DNA of 64,000 bases from Pseudomonas taiwanensis DSM 21245. GTDB lineage: Bacteria > Pseudomonadota > Gammaproteobacteria > Pseudomonadales > Pseudomonadaceae. Under the pieces are notes generated by a model. That model saw only the letters and a list, made by a program, of their open reading frames with translations, was not told the DNA's origin and made no database searches. The stretch's first letter is position 1. The number at the start of each line of letters is the position of its first letter. The position numbers and the translations under genes are program-made. The DNA lies in contig NZ_KE384450.1 of the NCBI RefSeq assembly GCF_000425785.1, forward strand, positions 1 through 64,000, in the 5' to 3' direction. Positions 35,272 through 43,989 of this stretch are shown here, one piece after another.

Positions 35272-35526
35272 TCAATTCTGGTTGGCCAGGTTGGTGTTGG
35301 GTTGGCTGTAGCTCAAGGAGCGGACTTGGCCATTGCTGTCGCGGTAGGTCAGGGTGGCTTTAGTGGTGTGGCCTTGAGCGTTGGCTGGCGTTTGCACGGC
35401 GATCACCTGGGCAATATCCAGCGCCATGCCGTAATGGTAGGGCGTGGCTTCGACGGACTGGGCGAAAGCGCCGGTGCTGGTGACCAAGGCGAAGGTGGCG
35501 GCGGTGAGTGCTTTGCTGAGGGTCAT
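35272..35526 (-). CDS. DUF2790 small periplasmic protein
   Basis: An 84-residue protein with a signal peptide (about 1-22, ending TGAFAQS). The short mature domain matches the Pseudomonas DUF2790 family, with MALDIAQVIAV and the TKATLTYRDSNGQ strand. Function is unknown; several paralogues in the genus respond to metals or stress. An imperfect inverted repeat around an AATTAATT centre lies upstream at 35584-35608 in a short AT-rich block and may be its operator. Confidence 0.8.
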   Translation of the reverse strand: MTLSKALTAATFALVTSTGAFAQSVEATPYHYGMALDIAQVIAVQTPANAQGHTTKATLTYRDSNGQVRSLSYSQPNTNLANQN

Positions 35527-35671
35527 GATCGTTCTCCAGGTTCAGTGAGGTGGGTGACGACTGCTTGCTGCCTGGAGTTAATATTGCGCTCAATTAATTA
35601 GCGCGCAAAATAAAATACCACTATGGCCTGCATTGACTTCGCCCATCGGCGAATCTGCACACGTCGATGAG

Positions 35672-37159
35672 TCAGGTGCCAGGGCGATACTGGAGGGCTT
35701 CGGCCAAATGAGCCCTGGCTATCGAGTCGGTTCTGTCCAGGTCAGCCAGCGTCCGCGCGACCTTGAGTAGGCGGTGCGCAGCCCGTAGCGACAGGGTCAG
35801 CCGTTCGCAGGCGCTTTCCAGCCAGGCCTGGTCAGCTGCAGTGAGCTCGCAGTGACGGCGCAAGCCATCGAGGTCGAGGAAGGCATTCGCGCAGCCCTGG
35901 CGGCGCTGCTGCCGTTCGCGGGCCTCAGCCACGACACGGGCGACCTTGGCGCTGGTGTCGCCACAGGGGTGGTTGTCGAGTGTGGTGGCTTCGCGCGCCA
36001 CAGTCAGGTGCAGGTCGATGCGGTCGAGCAACGGGCCTGACAGTTTGTTGCGGTAGCGCTGGATCTGCTCTGTGCTGCAGCGGCAGCGGCCTGAGGGATC
36101 GCCGAGGTAGCCACAAGGGCAGGGGTTCATCGCCGCTACCAGTTGGAAACGGGCAGGGAAGCGCACTTTGTCCTTGGCACGGGCGATGACGATCTCGCCG
36201 GACTCCAAGGGTTCACGCAGAACCTCAAGCACCCGTCGCTCGAACTCTGGCAACTCATCGAGAAACAACACACCATGGTGCGCCAGCGTGATTTCGCCGG
36301 GTTGCGGCCGGCTACCGCCGCCTACCAGCGCAGGCCCGGATGCTGAGTGATGGGGGTGGCGGAACGGACGCTGCGGCCAGCTTTTCAGGGGCGTGTGCCC
36401 ACTGATCGACTGGATAGCCGCGACCTCCAGGGCTTCGTGCTCGTCCAGCGGCGGCAGCAGCCCTGGCAAGCGACTGGCCAGCAAGGTCTTGCCGGTACCG
36501 GGTGGCCCGGTGAACAGCAGGTTGTGCGCGCCAGCGGCTGCCAGCAGCAGTGCCCGTTTGGCCGCGACCTGGCCTTGTACTTCGCTCAAGTCGGGGTAGG
36601 GCCGACTTTGCAGCAGCAGGCCATTGGCGGCATATGGCGGCAACACCACCTGGCCGTTGAGGTGGGCGACCAACTCTAGAAGGTGCCCCACTGCGTAGAC
36701 CACCAGGCCACCCGCCAGACTGGCTTCTTCAGCGTTTTCCTGCGGGACCACCAAGGCCCGACCTGCTTCGCGCGCTGCCAGGGCGGCCGGCAGTATCCCC
36801 TGCACAGGCCGTAATTTGCCGGACAACGCCAGCTCACCCAGGCACTCGATGTCGTTCAAGGCGTGCACCGGTACCTGGCCGTTGGCGGCGAGTATCCCCA
36901 AGGCGATGGCCAGGTCATAACGGCCGCCATCCTTGGGCAGATCGGCTGGGGCAAGGTTCTGGGTGATACGCCTGGCGGGATAGTCCAGGCCGGAATTGAC
37001 GATGGCGCTGCGTACTCGATCCTTGCTCTCCTTGACCGTGGTTTCGGGTAAGCCGACCAGAGTGAGATTGGGCAGGCCGTTGGCCAGATGCGTTTCGACA
37101 CTGACTGCAGGTGCCTGCACGCCCACCTGGGCGCGACTGTGGACGAGGGCTAGGGACAT
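35672..37159 (-). CDS. comM: ComM/YifB-family AAA+ ATPase
   Basis: A 495-residue protein with an N-terminal Lon-protease-like domain (starting MSLALVHSRAQVGVQAP), an AAA+ Mg-chelatase-type core with Walker A GPPGTGKT, and a C-terminal domain. In naturally competent bacteria ComM is a hexameric helicase that promotes branch migration during transformation; it is also widespread in species not known to be competent. The ATG at 37159 is chosen because the next 55 upstream codons have no family character. Confidence 0.88.
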   Translation of the reverse strand: MSLALVHSRAQVGVQAPAVSVETHLANGLPNLTLVGLPETTVKESKDRVRSAIVNSGLDYPARRITQNLAPADLPKDGGRYDLAIALGILAANGQVPVHALNDIECLGELALSGKLRPVQGILPAALAAREAGRALVVPQENAEEASLAGGLVVYAVGHLLELVAHLNGQVVLPPYAANGLLLQSRPYPDLSEVQGQVAAKRALLLAAAGAHNLLFTGPPGTGKTLLASRLPGLLPPLDEHEALEVAAIQSISGHTPLKSWPQRPFRHPHHSASGPALVGGGSRPQPGEITLAHHGVLFLDELPEFERRVLEVLREPLESGEIVIARAKDKVRFPARFQLVAAMNPCPCGYLGDPSGRCRCSTEQIQRYRNKLSGPLLDRIDLHLTVAREATTLDNHPCGDTSAKVARVVAEARERQQRRQGCANAFLDLDGLRRHCELTAADQAWLESACERLTLSLRAAHRLLKVARTLADLDRTDSIARAHLAEALQYRPGT

Positions 37160-37407
37160 GGACGCTCCGTTGTCGTTTAAGGCGCCGCATCCTGCGGCAT
37201 CTGCCAAGCATAGTGAGCCGGCGCAGGAGAGGCGGCAGAAGAGTGCGTCGAGGTTTTGCAGGGTGGCCGAGCACCTGCCGGGCCACGATAGGTTGCCTGT
37301 GCCGTCGTGGCATTCGGCAGGCACAGCAATGTGCTCGAAGGAAAATCGAAATGAACCCTCACAGCTGGCCGGGACTCAATCGAATACATGCCAGCAGGAG
37401 AGTGCTT

Positions 37408-37620
37408 ATGGAAATCGGAACGATCTGGATCATTGTCGCGGCCTTGGTCATCATCCTTGAGATCTTTGCCATCTGGCACATCATCGGCAGCGACCGGCGC
37501 GCAGAGCGCAAGATGCTGTGGATCGTGTTCGTGGTCTATGCACCGTTCCCAGGGTTGCTTTTCTGGGCCTGGCGGGGGCCGCGGGCGGTGAAGGGCAGGG
37601 CGGTGCTGCAGGAGAAATGA
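37408..37620 (+). CDS. Small membrane protein with PLDc_N-like domain
   Basis: A 70-residue protein with two hydrophobic helices (about 4-27 and 37-56) separated by a charged turn. The second contains YAPFPGLLFWAWRGPR, typical of the phospholipase-D N-terminal (PLDc_N) small proteins of proteobacteria, which lack any enzymatic domain. The ATG at 37408 has an AGGAG ribosome site. Function is unknown. Confidence 0.72.
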   Translation: MEIGTIWIIVAALVIILEIFAIWHIIGSDRRAERKMLWIVFVVYAPFPGLLFWAWRGPRAVKGRAVLQEK

Positions 37621-37948
37621 TTGAGCGACCAGGATGAAATCCCTTGACCCGGTAGCGCAACGCCATGAGCAAGGCTCAGCAGGCTCTCTCTTAGGGCTCG
37701 CTATGCTCAGTTACTTGCTTGACCGCTTCGATCTTGAATGCTTTGGGGTTGCGTTGACCCGTCATGACACCTCCTGGGCCTCATCATGTGGGCCTGGAGT
37801 CTCCGAAAGTCAGGGCGTTTTAATCCGCAACTTAAGGATCCAATAATTTTGCGCAGGGCTTGCCAATGGCTTAGTGTTCAACGATCACTGACGTTGTCAC
37901 CGGACGACAACGCGGCTTCGTCAAAATGGACTTACAAGGTAAAGCCCT
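37621..37948. other. Gene-poor gap holding an IS relic
   Basis: A 328-bp stretch between the small membrane protein and the DUF4034 gene. It contains a 24-codon fragment of an IS3-type OrfA on the minus strand (37691-37765) with its ribosome site and ~40 bp of probable IS leader up to about 37815. The remainder shows only an AT-rich patch at 37815-37850 and the leader of the DUF4034 gene. Confidence 0.6.
37691..37765 (-). pseudogene. Remnant of an IS3-family transposase OrfA
   Basis: Minus-strand reading from an ATG at 37765, preceded by a perfect AGGAGG ribosome site 4 bases upstream, gives MTGQRNPKAFKIEAVKQVTE. This matches the start of IS3-family OrfA proteins (pattern: basic, (Y/A)-F-K-I-E-A-V-K-Q-V-T-E). 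It then runs into HSEP and a stop after 24 codons, so all of the helix-turn-helix and the whole OrfB are gone. The surviving piece is the left end of an element deleted rightwards. The stretch up to about 37815 may hold its terminal repeat, but I could not identify a matching right end. Confidence 0.6.
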
Positions 37949-39973
37949 GTGCAAACGCTCACTCGCACCCGTCAGGACATCCACGAACTGGTGCAGGCCA
38001 ATGCATTTCCTGAACTCAACGATTACTTAAACGTTCTCGAAGCGCGCTGGTTGCAGGCGTCCCCTGGTGAGTGTCCTGCTTATCTGGAGGCATTCGAATG
38101 GCACCTGCAGGCCCGTTCGGGCATCCAGGGTGGCAAGGCTCTCACCCAGTTCCTCAAGGCCTGGATCCAGGCCTGCCCCAATGCCTATCACCCGCGGGTG
38201 GCCATGGGTTTTCACTGCCTTGATCGTGCCCGCCATGTACAGGGGGGCGATGGCACCGACGAAGTGAGCGAAGCGCGTTGGCTGGCGGCCGAGCAGGTCT
38301 GCGAAATCGGCGCGGTGCACCTGCTGCGGGCCATGGCGCTGTCCAACGTGCCGGTGGCAGCGGCCATCTGCATGCTGCACATGAGCGCGCATTTCCGTGA
38401 ACCGGGGTGGCTGAACGAGCTTCTACATGGCAAGCCCGCACGCTACAGGCCCAGTGCCCACCCTGACGTGGAGATCCAGGAGGCAGCGGCACCGTTTCTG
38501 GTCCGATTTGGCTTCGCACCTTTAGTCGACCTGCCACAGTACCTGCCACCCTGCCTGGCCATGCGGTCTGCGCGCTGGGACGAAAGTGCGCAGCAGTATT
38601 GGCTGGGCCATGCTCTGCGCTGGTTTGCCGGCTGCTTCGAGGCGGTCGAGGCATATGCAACCTACCTGCTACCCCGTTGGGGTGGGAGCCTGCAGGCGCT
38701 CGAAGATTTGGTCAGCGGCCCGTTTTGCCAAGGTTGGGGGGACGCCCAACGTAACGCCATCCGCGCGCTGCAGTTCGAAGGCGACTTCCGGCTATCGGGC
38801 CCCCTGCAGTCTCAGGAGACCGGCCAATGGCAATGTATCTTCGACCACTGGTGGCCGCGTGAACTCAGGCCGAGGGAGCGTGCCATGCTTCTGGCACGAC
38901 GGGGTACATGGCGCTGGCACACGTCGCGTGACCATGCCGGTGCCATGGACGACTTCGTAGCCTGTGTCGACCTGAGCCCTGACCACTGCTTCGAGCGCGG
39001 CGGGGCGCAGTCGTTCTACACCTTCGCCTGCCTGGTCGTGCAGCACGGCATGCAGGACGACAGGCAGTCGCTGCGCATCGCCATCGAGCATCTGTGCGAG
39101 AGCCGCATGTTTGCGGCCGCCTGTGCGCTGCGGGCTGTAGGGTGTCAGTTCGGGCTGTGGGGCTTTGTCCGGTCCCTTGAGCAGGCCCGCGAATGGTTGG
39201 AGGCCGCTGTAAACCGGCAATCGGAATGCCAAGGGCAGGGCTTCGACATGCAGGAAGTACCGCGTCTGTTATGGGCAGCCCGGTTGTACGAGCCCGCGCG
39301 TTTCTTCGACGAGCAATGTGCCGAATGCGGGCTGTCGGACGCTGCCATGCGCCTTCACGATCTGCATCGGGGAGGGCTGGAGGGCACGCCGGAATGCTAT
39401 CTGGACGCCGGGGCCGCGCAGCGCTGGTTGATGCGTGCGCTGGCCTTGGGCAGCCCGCGGGCTAGCTACGAGGTGGCTTGTCGGCGCATGGCTGATGAGG
39501 ACCTGAGTGAGCGCGGTGCGATGCTGTCGGTCAAGCGATTGTTGCTCGATGCCATGGGCCACGCGCAGACAGATGCCCATGCGCGGCTGCAACTGGGAAG
39601 CTTGTTGCGCCAGTTCGGTGAACCTGTCGAGCGCGAAGAGGCCGTCGGATACTTGCTTGAACTGGTACAGCACGAGGATCCCTGCATCGCCGGGCGTGCC
39701 TGCGCGCACATGGGGCTGGCCTGGATGCAGGGACACGGCACACGCAAGCAAAGCCGCTTCGCCGCCATCGAGTGGGTAAGCAGGGCGGCCGTGCTGCAGC
39801 CGGACGACCCGGAAGTCGAAGGTATCCGCAGCGCGATACTCAACTCGCACAACGTGTTCAGGACACTGCTCACGTTCTGCGGCGCAACGCTGTTTCGCGG
39901 AACGCTTTACCCCAACGAGTTACCGCCTCCGGCATCGACCGCCAGGCGCGAGCGCACGCGCGCCTTGGTGTAG
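37949..39973 (+). CDS. DUF4034 family protein of unknown function
   Basis: A 674-residue protein without signal peptide or membrane helices. It is rich in Trp, Cys and helical segments. The N-terminal third (about 1-200) resembles the DUF4034 region (LEARWLQASPGECPAYLEAFEW), and the C-terminal part (about 440-640) has Sel1/TPR-like helical pairs, such as RWLMRALALGSPRASYEVACRRMAD-type repeats. No catalytic motif is recognised. DUF4034 proteins occur in variable loci of pseudomonads, and a transposase relic lies just upstream. GTG start with an AAGG ribosome site. Confidence 0.7.
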   Translation: MQTLTRTRQDIHELVQANAFPELNDYLNVLEARWLQASPGECPAYLEAFEWHLQARSGIQGGKALTQFLKAWIQACPNAYHPRVAMGFHCLDRARHVQGGDGTDEVSEARWLAAEQVCEIGAVHLLRAMALSNVPVAAAICMLHMSAHFREPGWLNELLHGKPARYRPSAHPDVEIQEAAAPFLVRFGFAPLVDLPQYLPPCLAMRSARWDESAQQYWLGHALRWFAGCFEAVEAYATYLLPRWGGSLQALEDLVSGPFCQGWGDAQRNAIRALQFEGDFRLSGPLQSQETGQWQCIFDHWWPRELRPRERAMLLARRGTWRWHTSRDHAGAMDDFVACVDLSPDHCFERGGAQSFYTFACLVVQHGMQDDRQSLRIAIEHLCESRMFAAACALRAVGCQFGLWGFVRSLEQAREWLEAAVNRQSECQGQGFDMQEVPRLLWAARLYEPARFFDEQCAECGLSDAAMRLHDLHRGGLEGTPECYLDAGAAQRWLMRALALGSPRASYEVACRRMADEDLSERGAMLSVKRLLLDAMGHAQTDAHARLQLGSLLRQFGEPVEREEAVGYLLELVQHEDPCIAGRACAHMGLAWMQGHGTRKQSRFAAIEWVSRAAVLQPDDPEVEGIRSAILNSHNVFRTLLTFCGATLFRGTLYPNELPPPASTARRERTRALV

Positions 39974-40000
39974 AGCAAGGCCAGCAGGGCTGGCCGGGGG

Positions 40001-40264
40001 TTATTCCTGGGCGTTAGACGCCATGCGGGCTTCCAGCTCGGCGACCTGCTTTTCCAGGGCCTCCAGGCGAGCACGGGTGCGTGCCAGAACGACCATCTGG
40101 CTGTCGAATTCGTCGCGGCTGACCAGGTCCAGCTTGCTGAAAGCGCCTTGCATCAGCACCTTGAACTGGCTTTCCAGTTCGGCGCGGGGTTGGGCAGTGT
40201 CGCTGTTGAACAGGCGCGAGGCCTGGTCGCTCAGTGCGTCGAGAAAAGCTTTTGGCGCGAGCAT
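40001..40264 (-). CDS. ubiK: UbiK, ubiquinone biosynthesis accessory factor
   Basis: An 87-residue BMFP/YqiC-family protein. An amphipathic helix at the N-terminus (MLAPKAFLDALSDQASRLF) is followed by a C-terminal coiled coil (about 50-82) that trimerises. UbiK binds UbiJ and lipids and supports aerobic ubiquinone synthesis in the Ubi complex. In pseudomonads it commonly lies divergent from glnK, as here. Confidence 0.88.
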   Translation of the reverse strand: MLAPKAFLDALSDQASRLFNSDTAQPRAELESQFKVLMQGAFSKLDLVSRDEFDSQMVVLARTRARLEALEKQVAELEARMASNAQE

Positions 40265-40390
40265 GTTCGGCTTGTCCGGTAATCGTCGAGAAAGAGCGGC
40301 AGTGTAGCACGCGGGCGTTTGGCTGCTTCAGGGCGCCGTCGATCGCTGCCGAGCATGACCCAACAGAGGGCGGGGATGAACTGCTTGGGT

Positions 40391-40407
40391 TGCACGCTTT
40401 TTGCGCA
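40391..40407 (+). promoter_or_regulatory. Upstream NtrC-like enhancer site of glnK
   Basis: TGCACGCTTTTTGCGCA matches the 17-bp NtrC consensus TGCACCA-N3-TGGTGCA at 10 of 14 defined positions. Its centre is 33 bp, about three helical turns, from the second site, which is the arrangement that lets NtrC dimers bind cooperatively. Confidence 0.6.
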
Positions 40408-40423
40408 GTGTGCGAGGGCTGCG

Positions 40424-40440
40424 CGCACCGAAATTGTGCA
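40424..40440 (+). promoter_or_regulatory. Proximal NtrC-like enhancer site of glnK
   Basis: CGCACCGAAATTGTGCA matches the NtrC consensus at 11 of 14 defined positions. It lies about 85 bp upstream of the -24 element of the sigma-54 promoter, a normal enhancer distance. Confidence 0.68.
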
Positions 40441-40514
40441 TCTTTTTAGTGCTGGCGACTGGCCAATTCCGACTGTTTTACGCAACACGCTGTTTTTTGG
40501 CGGTTTATCGGAAC

Positions 40515-40530
40515 TGGCAAGGTTTCTGCA
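40515..40530 (+). promoter_or_regulatory. Sigma-54 promoter of glnK-amtB
   Basis: TGGCAAGGTTTCTGCA has GG at 40516-40517 and GC at 40528-40529 with exactly 10 bases between, fitting the -24/-12 pattern of RpoN promoters. Transcription would begin near 40541, leaving a ~190-nt leader before glnK. Paired upstream NtrC sites support activation under nitrogen limitation. Confidence 0.75.
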
Positions 40531-40570
40531 AAGACCACTGCGAGCCATGCACTGATGCAGTTCCTTGTGA

Positions 40571-41071
<501 letters not shown>

Positions 41072-41118
41072 AGCGACAAAAAAAGCCTCACCAAACCCAA
41101 CGCCCCAGGAGAAAACAA

Positions 41119-42450
41119 ATGACTCTGCGTAAGATCGCAGGGCTAGGAGCCCTATTGTCCCTCGTAATGCCCGGTCTCGCCCTGGCAGAGGAGGCTGCCC
41201 CAGTGCTGAACTCCGGCGACACCGCGTGGATGCTGACCGCGACGGCGCTGGTGCTGTTCATGACCATCCCAGGCCTGGCCCTGTTCTACGGTGGCATGGT
41301 GCGTTCCAAGAACGTGCTCTCGGTGATGATGCAGTGCTTCGCCATCACCGGCCTGATGAGCATTCTCTGGGTCGTCTACGGCTACAGCATGGCCTTCGAT
41401 ACCACAGGTATGGAAAAGGGCGTGCTCAACTTCAATTCCTTCGTCGGCGGCTTCTCCAAGGCGTTTCTGAGCGGTGTCACGCCCAGCAACCTGACCTCGG
41501 CCGCTGCGCTGTTCCCTGAGGCAGTGTTCATCACCTTCCAGATGACCTTCGCCATCATCACCCCGGCGCTGATCGTCGGTGCGTTCGCCGAGCGCATGAA
41601 GTTCTCCGCCATGCTGATCTTCATGGGCGTCTGGTTCACCCTGGTCTATGCGCCGATTGCGCACATGGTCTGGAGCGGTGACGGCGCGCTGATGTGGGAC
41701 TGGGGCGTGCTGGACTTCGCGGGCGGCACCGTGGTGCACATCAACGCCGGTATCGCCGGTCTGGTGGCCTGCCTGGTGTTGGGCAAGCGCAAAGGCTACC
41801 CAACCACTCCGATGGCACCGCATAACCTGGGCTACACCCTGATGGGTGCTGCCATGCTGTGGGTCGGTTGGTTCGGCTTCAACGCAGGCTCCGCCGCCGC
41901 TGCCAACGGCACTGCCGGCATGGCCATGCTGGTTACCCAGATCGCTACCGCCGCTGCCGCGCTGGGCTGGATGTTTGCCGAATGGATTGGTCACGGTAAG
42001 CCGAGCGCCCTGGGCATCGCCTCGGGTGTGGTGGCTGGCCTGGTGGCCATCACCCCTGCCGCCGGCACCGTTGGTCCGATGGGCGCACTGGTGATCGGCC
42101 TGGTCGCTGGCGTGGTCTGCTACTTCTGCGCCACCACCCTCAAGCGCAAGCTGGGCTACGACGACTCGCTGGATGCTTTCGGTGTGCACGGTATCGGCGG
42201 CATCATCGGTGCACTGCTGACCGGTGTGTTCGCAGCCCCGGCCCTGGGGGGCTTCGGCGCGGTCACCGATATCGGCGCACAGCTCTGGATTCAGGCCAAG
42301 GGCGTGATCTTCACCGTGGTCTACACCGCTATCGTCACCTACATCATCCTCAAGGTGCTGGACGTGGTGATGGGCCTGCGGGTCAACGAAGAAGAAGAGT
42401 CGGTCGGCCTCGACCTGGCTCAACACAACGAGCGCGGCTACAACCTGTAA
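41119..42450 (+). CDS. amtB: AmtB ammonium transporter
   Basis: A 443-residue inner-membrane channel with a cleaved signal peptide (about 1-24, ending LALAEE) and eleven helices. The twin pore histidines are in GTVVHINAG and FGVHGIGG, and the signature segment FGFNAGSA is present. It conducts ammonium when nitrogen is scarce and is gated by GlnK. Ribosome site AGGAGAA. A strong terminator follows the stop. Confidence 0.97.
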   Translation: MTLRKIAGLGALLSLVMPGLALAEEAAPVLNSGDTAWMLTATALVLFMTIPGLALFYGGMVRSKNVLSVMMQCFAITGLMSILWVVYGYSMAFDTTGMEKGVLNFNSFVGGFSKAFLSGVTPSNLTSAAALFPEAVFITFQMTFAIITPALIVGAFAERMKFSAMLIFMGVWFTLVYAPIAHMVWSGDGALMWDWGVLDFAGGTVVHINAGIAGLVACLVLGKRKGYPTTPMAPHNLGYTLMGAAMLWVGWFGFNAGSAAAANGTAGMAMLVTQIATAAAALGWMFAEWIGHGKPSALGIASGVVAGLVAITPAAGTVGPMGALVIGLVAGVVCYFCATTLKRKLGYDDSLDAFGVHGIGGIIGALLTGVFAAPALGGFGAVTDIGAQLWIQAKGVIFTVVYTAIVTYIILKVLDVVMGLRVNEEEESVGLDLAQHNERGYNL

Positions 42451-42470
42451 CCGCGACGCTGGAAAAACTT

Positions 42471-42494
42471 GCCCGGTTCGCCGGGCATTTTTTT
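42471..42494 (+). terminator. Rho-independent terminator of glnK-amtB
   Basis: Hairpin GCCCGG-TTCG-CCGGGC (42471-42486) with a stable TTCG tetraloop, followed by a run of seven T. Confidence 0.92.
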
Positions 42495-42882
42495 GCCTGA
42501 AATTCGTCATTTCCAGCAGTGCAAACGGTTTATCGTTCACGTTCGCGACGTAGGGCGAATACTTACAAGATGCAGGGCATTCATGGTGCTTTGCTTTTTC
42601 TGCGAGCGCGCTAGAATGCGCGCCGAAGGGTGTTTGACGAGCAGTCCACACGCTTCGCCAGCCTTTGCTAGGCTTGCCAATAGCGTGTGGCCAGCAGGGT
42701 CCGGAAGAATTTGTCAGTCCCTGCCAGGAGTAGGGTCTGTTTGGTACCGCCTCCCATCAGGAGCGGGTGCCACAAGGGCAGTGGCCAACCCACGGCCAGT
42801 TGAATTTTCACTGGTGACAGCCGGTCTACGGCTGCGCACTGGTCTATAACTAACCTGCTTTTCGCAAGTCATGAGGTAGAAC
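42495..42882 (+). promoter_or_regulatory. sutA upstream region with candidate promoter and long leader
   Basis: A 388-bp gap without an ORF. A -10-like TAGAAT at 42612-42617 follows TTTGCT-type -35 sequence about 16 bp upstream. If used, it leaves a ~260-nt leader before sutA. That leader contains GC-rich inverted segments, for instance around 42745-42775 (GGTACCGCCTCCC with GGAGCGGGTGCC), which could fold. The ribosome site is GAGGT. Confidence 0.4.
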
Positions 42883-43215
42883 ATGAGCGACGACGATCTG
42901 GAAAACGATGACCTCGAAGTAGGCGACGAAGACGAGGGTGATGAGGGCCTCGAAGCTGCGGCTGACGATGGCGCCGAAGATGCTGGCGATGACGACAGCA
43001 GCCCGGCACCCACTGCCAAGGGCAAATCCTCCAAGTCGGCTGTCTCGGTAGACGAGATGCCGAGCATGGAAGCCAAGCAGAAGGAACGTGACGCCCTGGC
43101 CAAGGCCATGGAAGAGTTCCTGGCCCGTGGTGGCAAGGTTCAAGAGGTCGAGGCCAACGTGGTCGCCGATCCACCCAAGAAGCCGGACAACAAGTACGGC
43201 AGCCGCCCTATCTGA
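42883..43215 (+). CDS. sutA: SutA, RNA-polymerase-binding regulator of slow growth
   Basis: A 110-residue protein whose first ~45 residues are extremely acidic (DDDLENDDLEVGDEDEGDEG) and surely disordered. A helical stretch (about 62-82, EAKQKERDALAKAMEEFLAR) and a conserved basic tail ending DNKYGSRPI follow. Layout, tail and position right after amtB match P. aeruginosa SutA, which binds the beta subunit of RNA polymerase and raises housekeeping transcription during starvation. It ends before a bidirectional terminator. Confidence 0.87.
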   Translation: MSDDDLENDDLEVGDEDEGDEGLEAAADDGAEDAGDDDSSPAPTAKGKSSKSAVSVDEMPSMEAKQKERDALAKAMEEFLARGGKVQEVEANVVADPPKKPDNKYGSRPI

Positions 43216-43225
43216 GTGGCTGACG

Positions 43226-43257
43226 CAAAAAAGCCCGCCGTCGCTGCGGGCTTTTTT
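43226..43257. terminator. Bidirectional terminator between sutA and the HAD phosphatase gene
   Basis: Stem AAGCCCGC (43231-43238) with GCGGGCTT (43246-43253). An A-run on the left and a T-run on the right mean it can stop both converging transcripts. Confidence 0.92.
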
Positions 43258-43293
43258 GTGGGCCGTGGTCAGGCCTGAAGGCGCGGGCGAGCG

Positions 43294-43989
43294 TCAGCGC
43301 CAGCGCGCGATCACGTCGGGCAACTGCGACAGTCGTTGAATTTCGGCATCCGGTGCGTTTTCTCCGGCCCAGGTCTTGCCCTGCGGGTTGAACCACACAG
43401 CGCGCAATCCAGCACGCTGAGCCCCGGCAATGTCATCGCCTGGGTGGTCACCGATATGCACCGCCGCGCTCGCGTCAACCTCGCCACGGCGCAGCGCTTC
43501 CACGAACGGTGCGGGGTCCGGCTTGCCGATGCCAAGGTCTTCGGCGCACAGGGCAAACTTGAAGTAGTCCGCCAGCCCCAGGCGGCTCACGTCGGCATTG
43601 CCGTTGGTCACCACTCCCAGGGTGTAGTGGTGACGCAGGATTTCCAGCACGGGCTGCACCTCGGGGAAAACCTCGACCTGGTGCCGCGCGTGCAGGAACA
43701 CTTCGAACCCTTCGTTTGCCAGCTCCTGGGCGTGCTTTTCGCTGTAGCCGACTTCTTCAAGGGCATGGAACAGTACGCGCCGACGCAACGCGCTGATGCG
43801 GTGCTTGAGGCCTGGTTCGGCCGCCACCAGCCGCTCACGGATGGCGAACAGGTGTTCTACAGGCACACCGCCGAGGATTGGGGCATTGGCTTCGAGCCAG
43901 TCGCGCAGGACCACCTCCGCGCTGGCGATCACCGGCGCGGTGTCCCACAGAGTATCGTCAAGGTCGAAGGTGATCAGCTTGATGCTCAT
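43294..43989 (-). CDS. HAD-family phosphatase, YigB-like
   Basis: A 231-residue haloacid dehalogenase hydrolase. Motif I has nucleophile D9 and acid D11 (FDLDDTLWD), motif II is VVTNGN, the motif III Lys lies in GIGKPDP, and motif IV is GDHPGDD. An alpha-helical cap lies at about 18-95. E. coli YigB, an FMN/pyrimidine phosphatase of riboflavin synthesis, also sits directly after xerC, so that role is likely but not proven. It overlaps xerC by 4 bp and is last in the lptM-lysA-dapF-DUF484-xerC operon. Confidence 0.85.
   Translation of the reverse strand: MSIKLITFDLDDTLWDTAPVIASAEVVLRDWLEANAPILGGVPVEHLFAIRERLVAAEPGLKHRISALRRRVLFHALEEVGYSEKHAQELANEGFEVFLHARHQVEVFPEVQPVLEILRHHYTLGVVTNGNADVSRLGLADYFKFALCAEDLGIGKPDPAPFVEALRRGEVDASAAVHIGDHPGDDIAGAQRAGLRAVWFNPQGKTWAGENAPDAEIQRLSQLPDVIARWR

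Noticed and set aside
41152-42651. Minus-strand ORF of about 500 codons
   Set aside because: Antisense to amtB, with no domain and His/Asp-rich composition typical of a reversed membrane protein.
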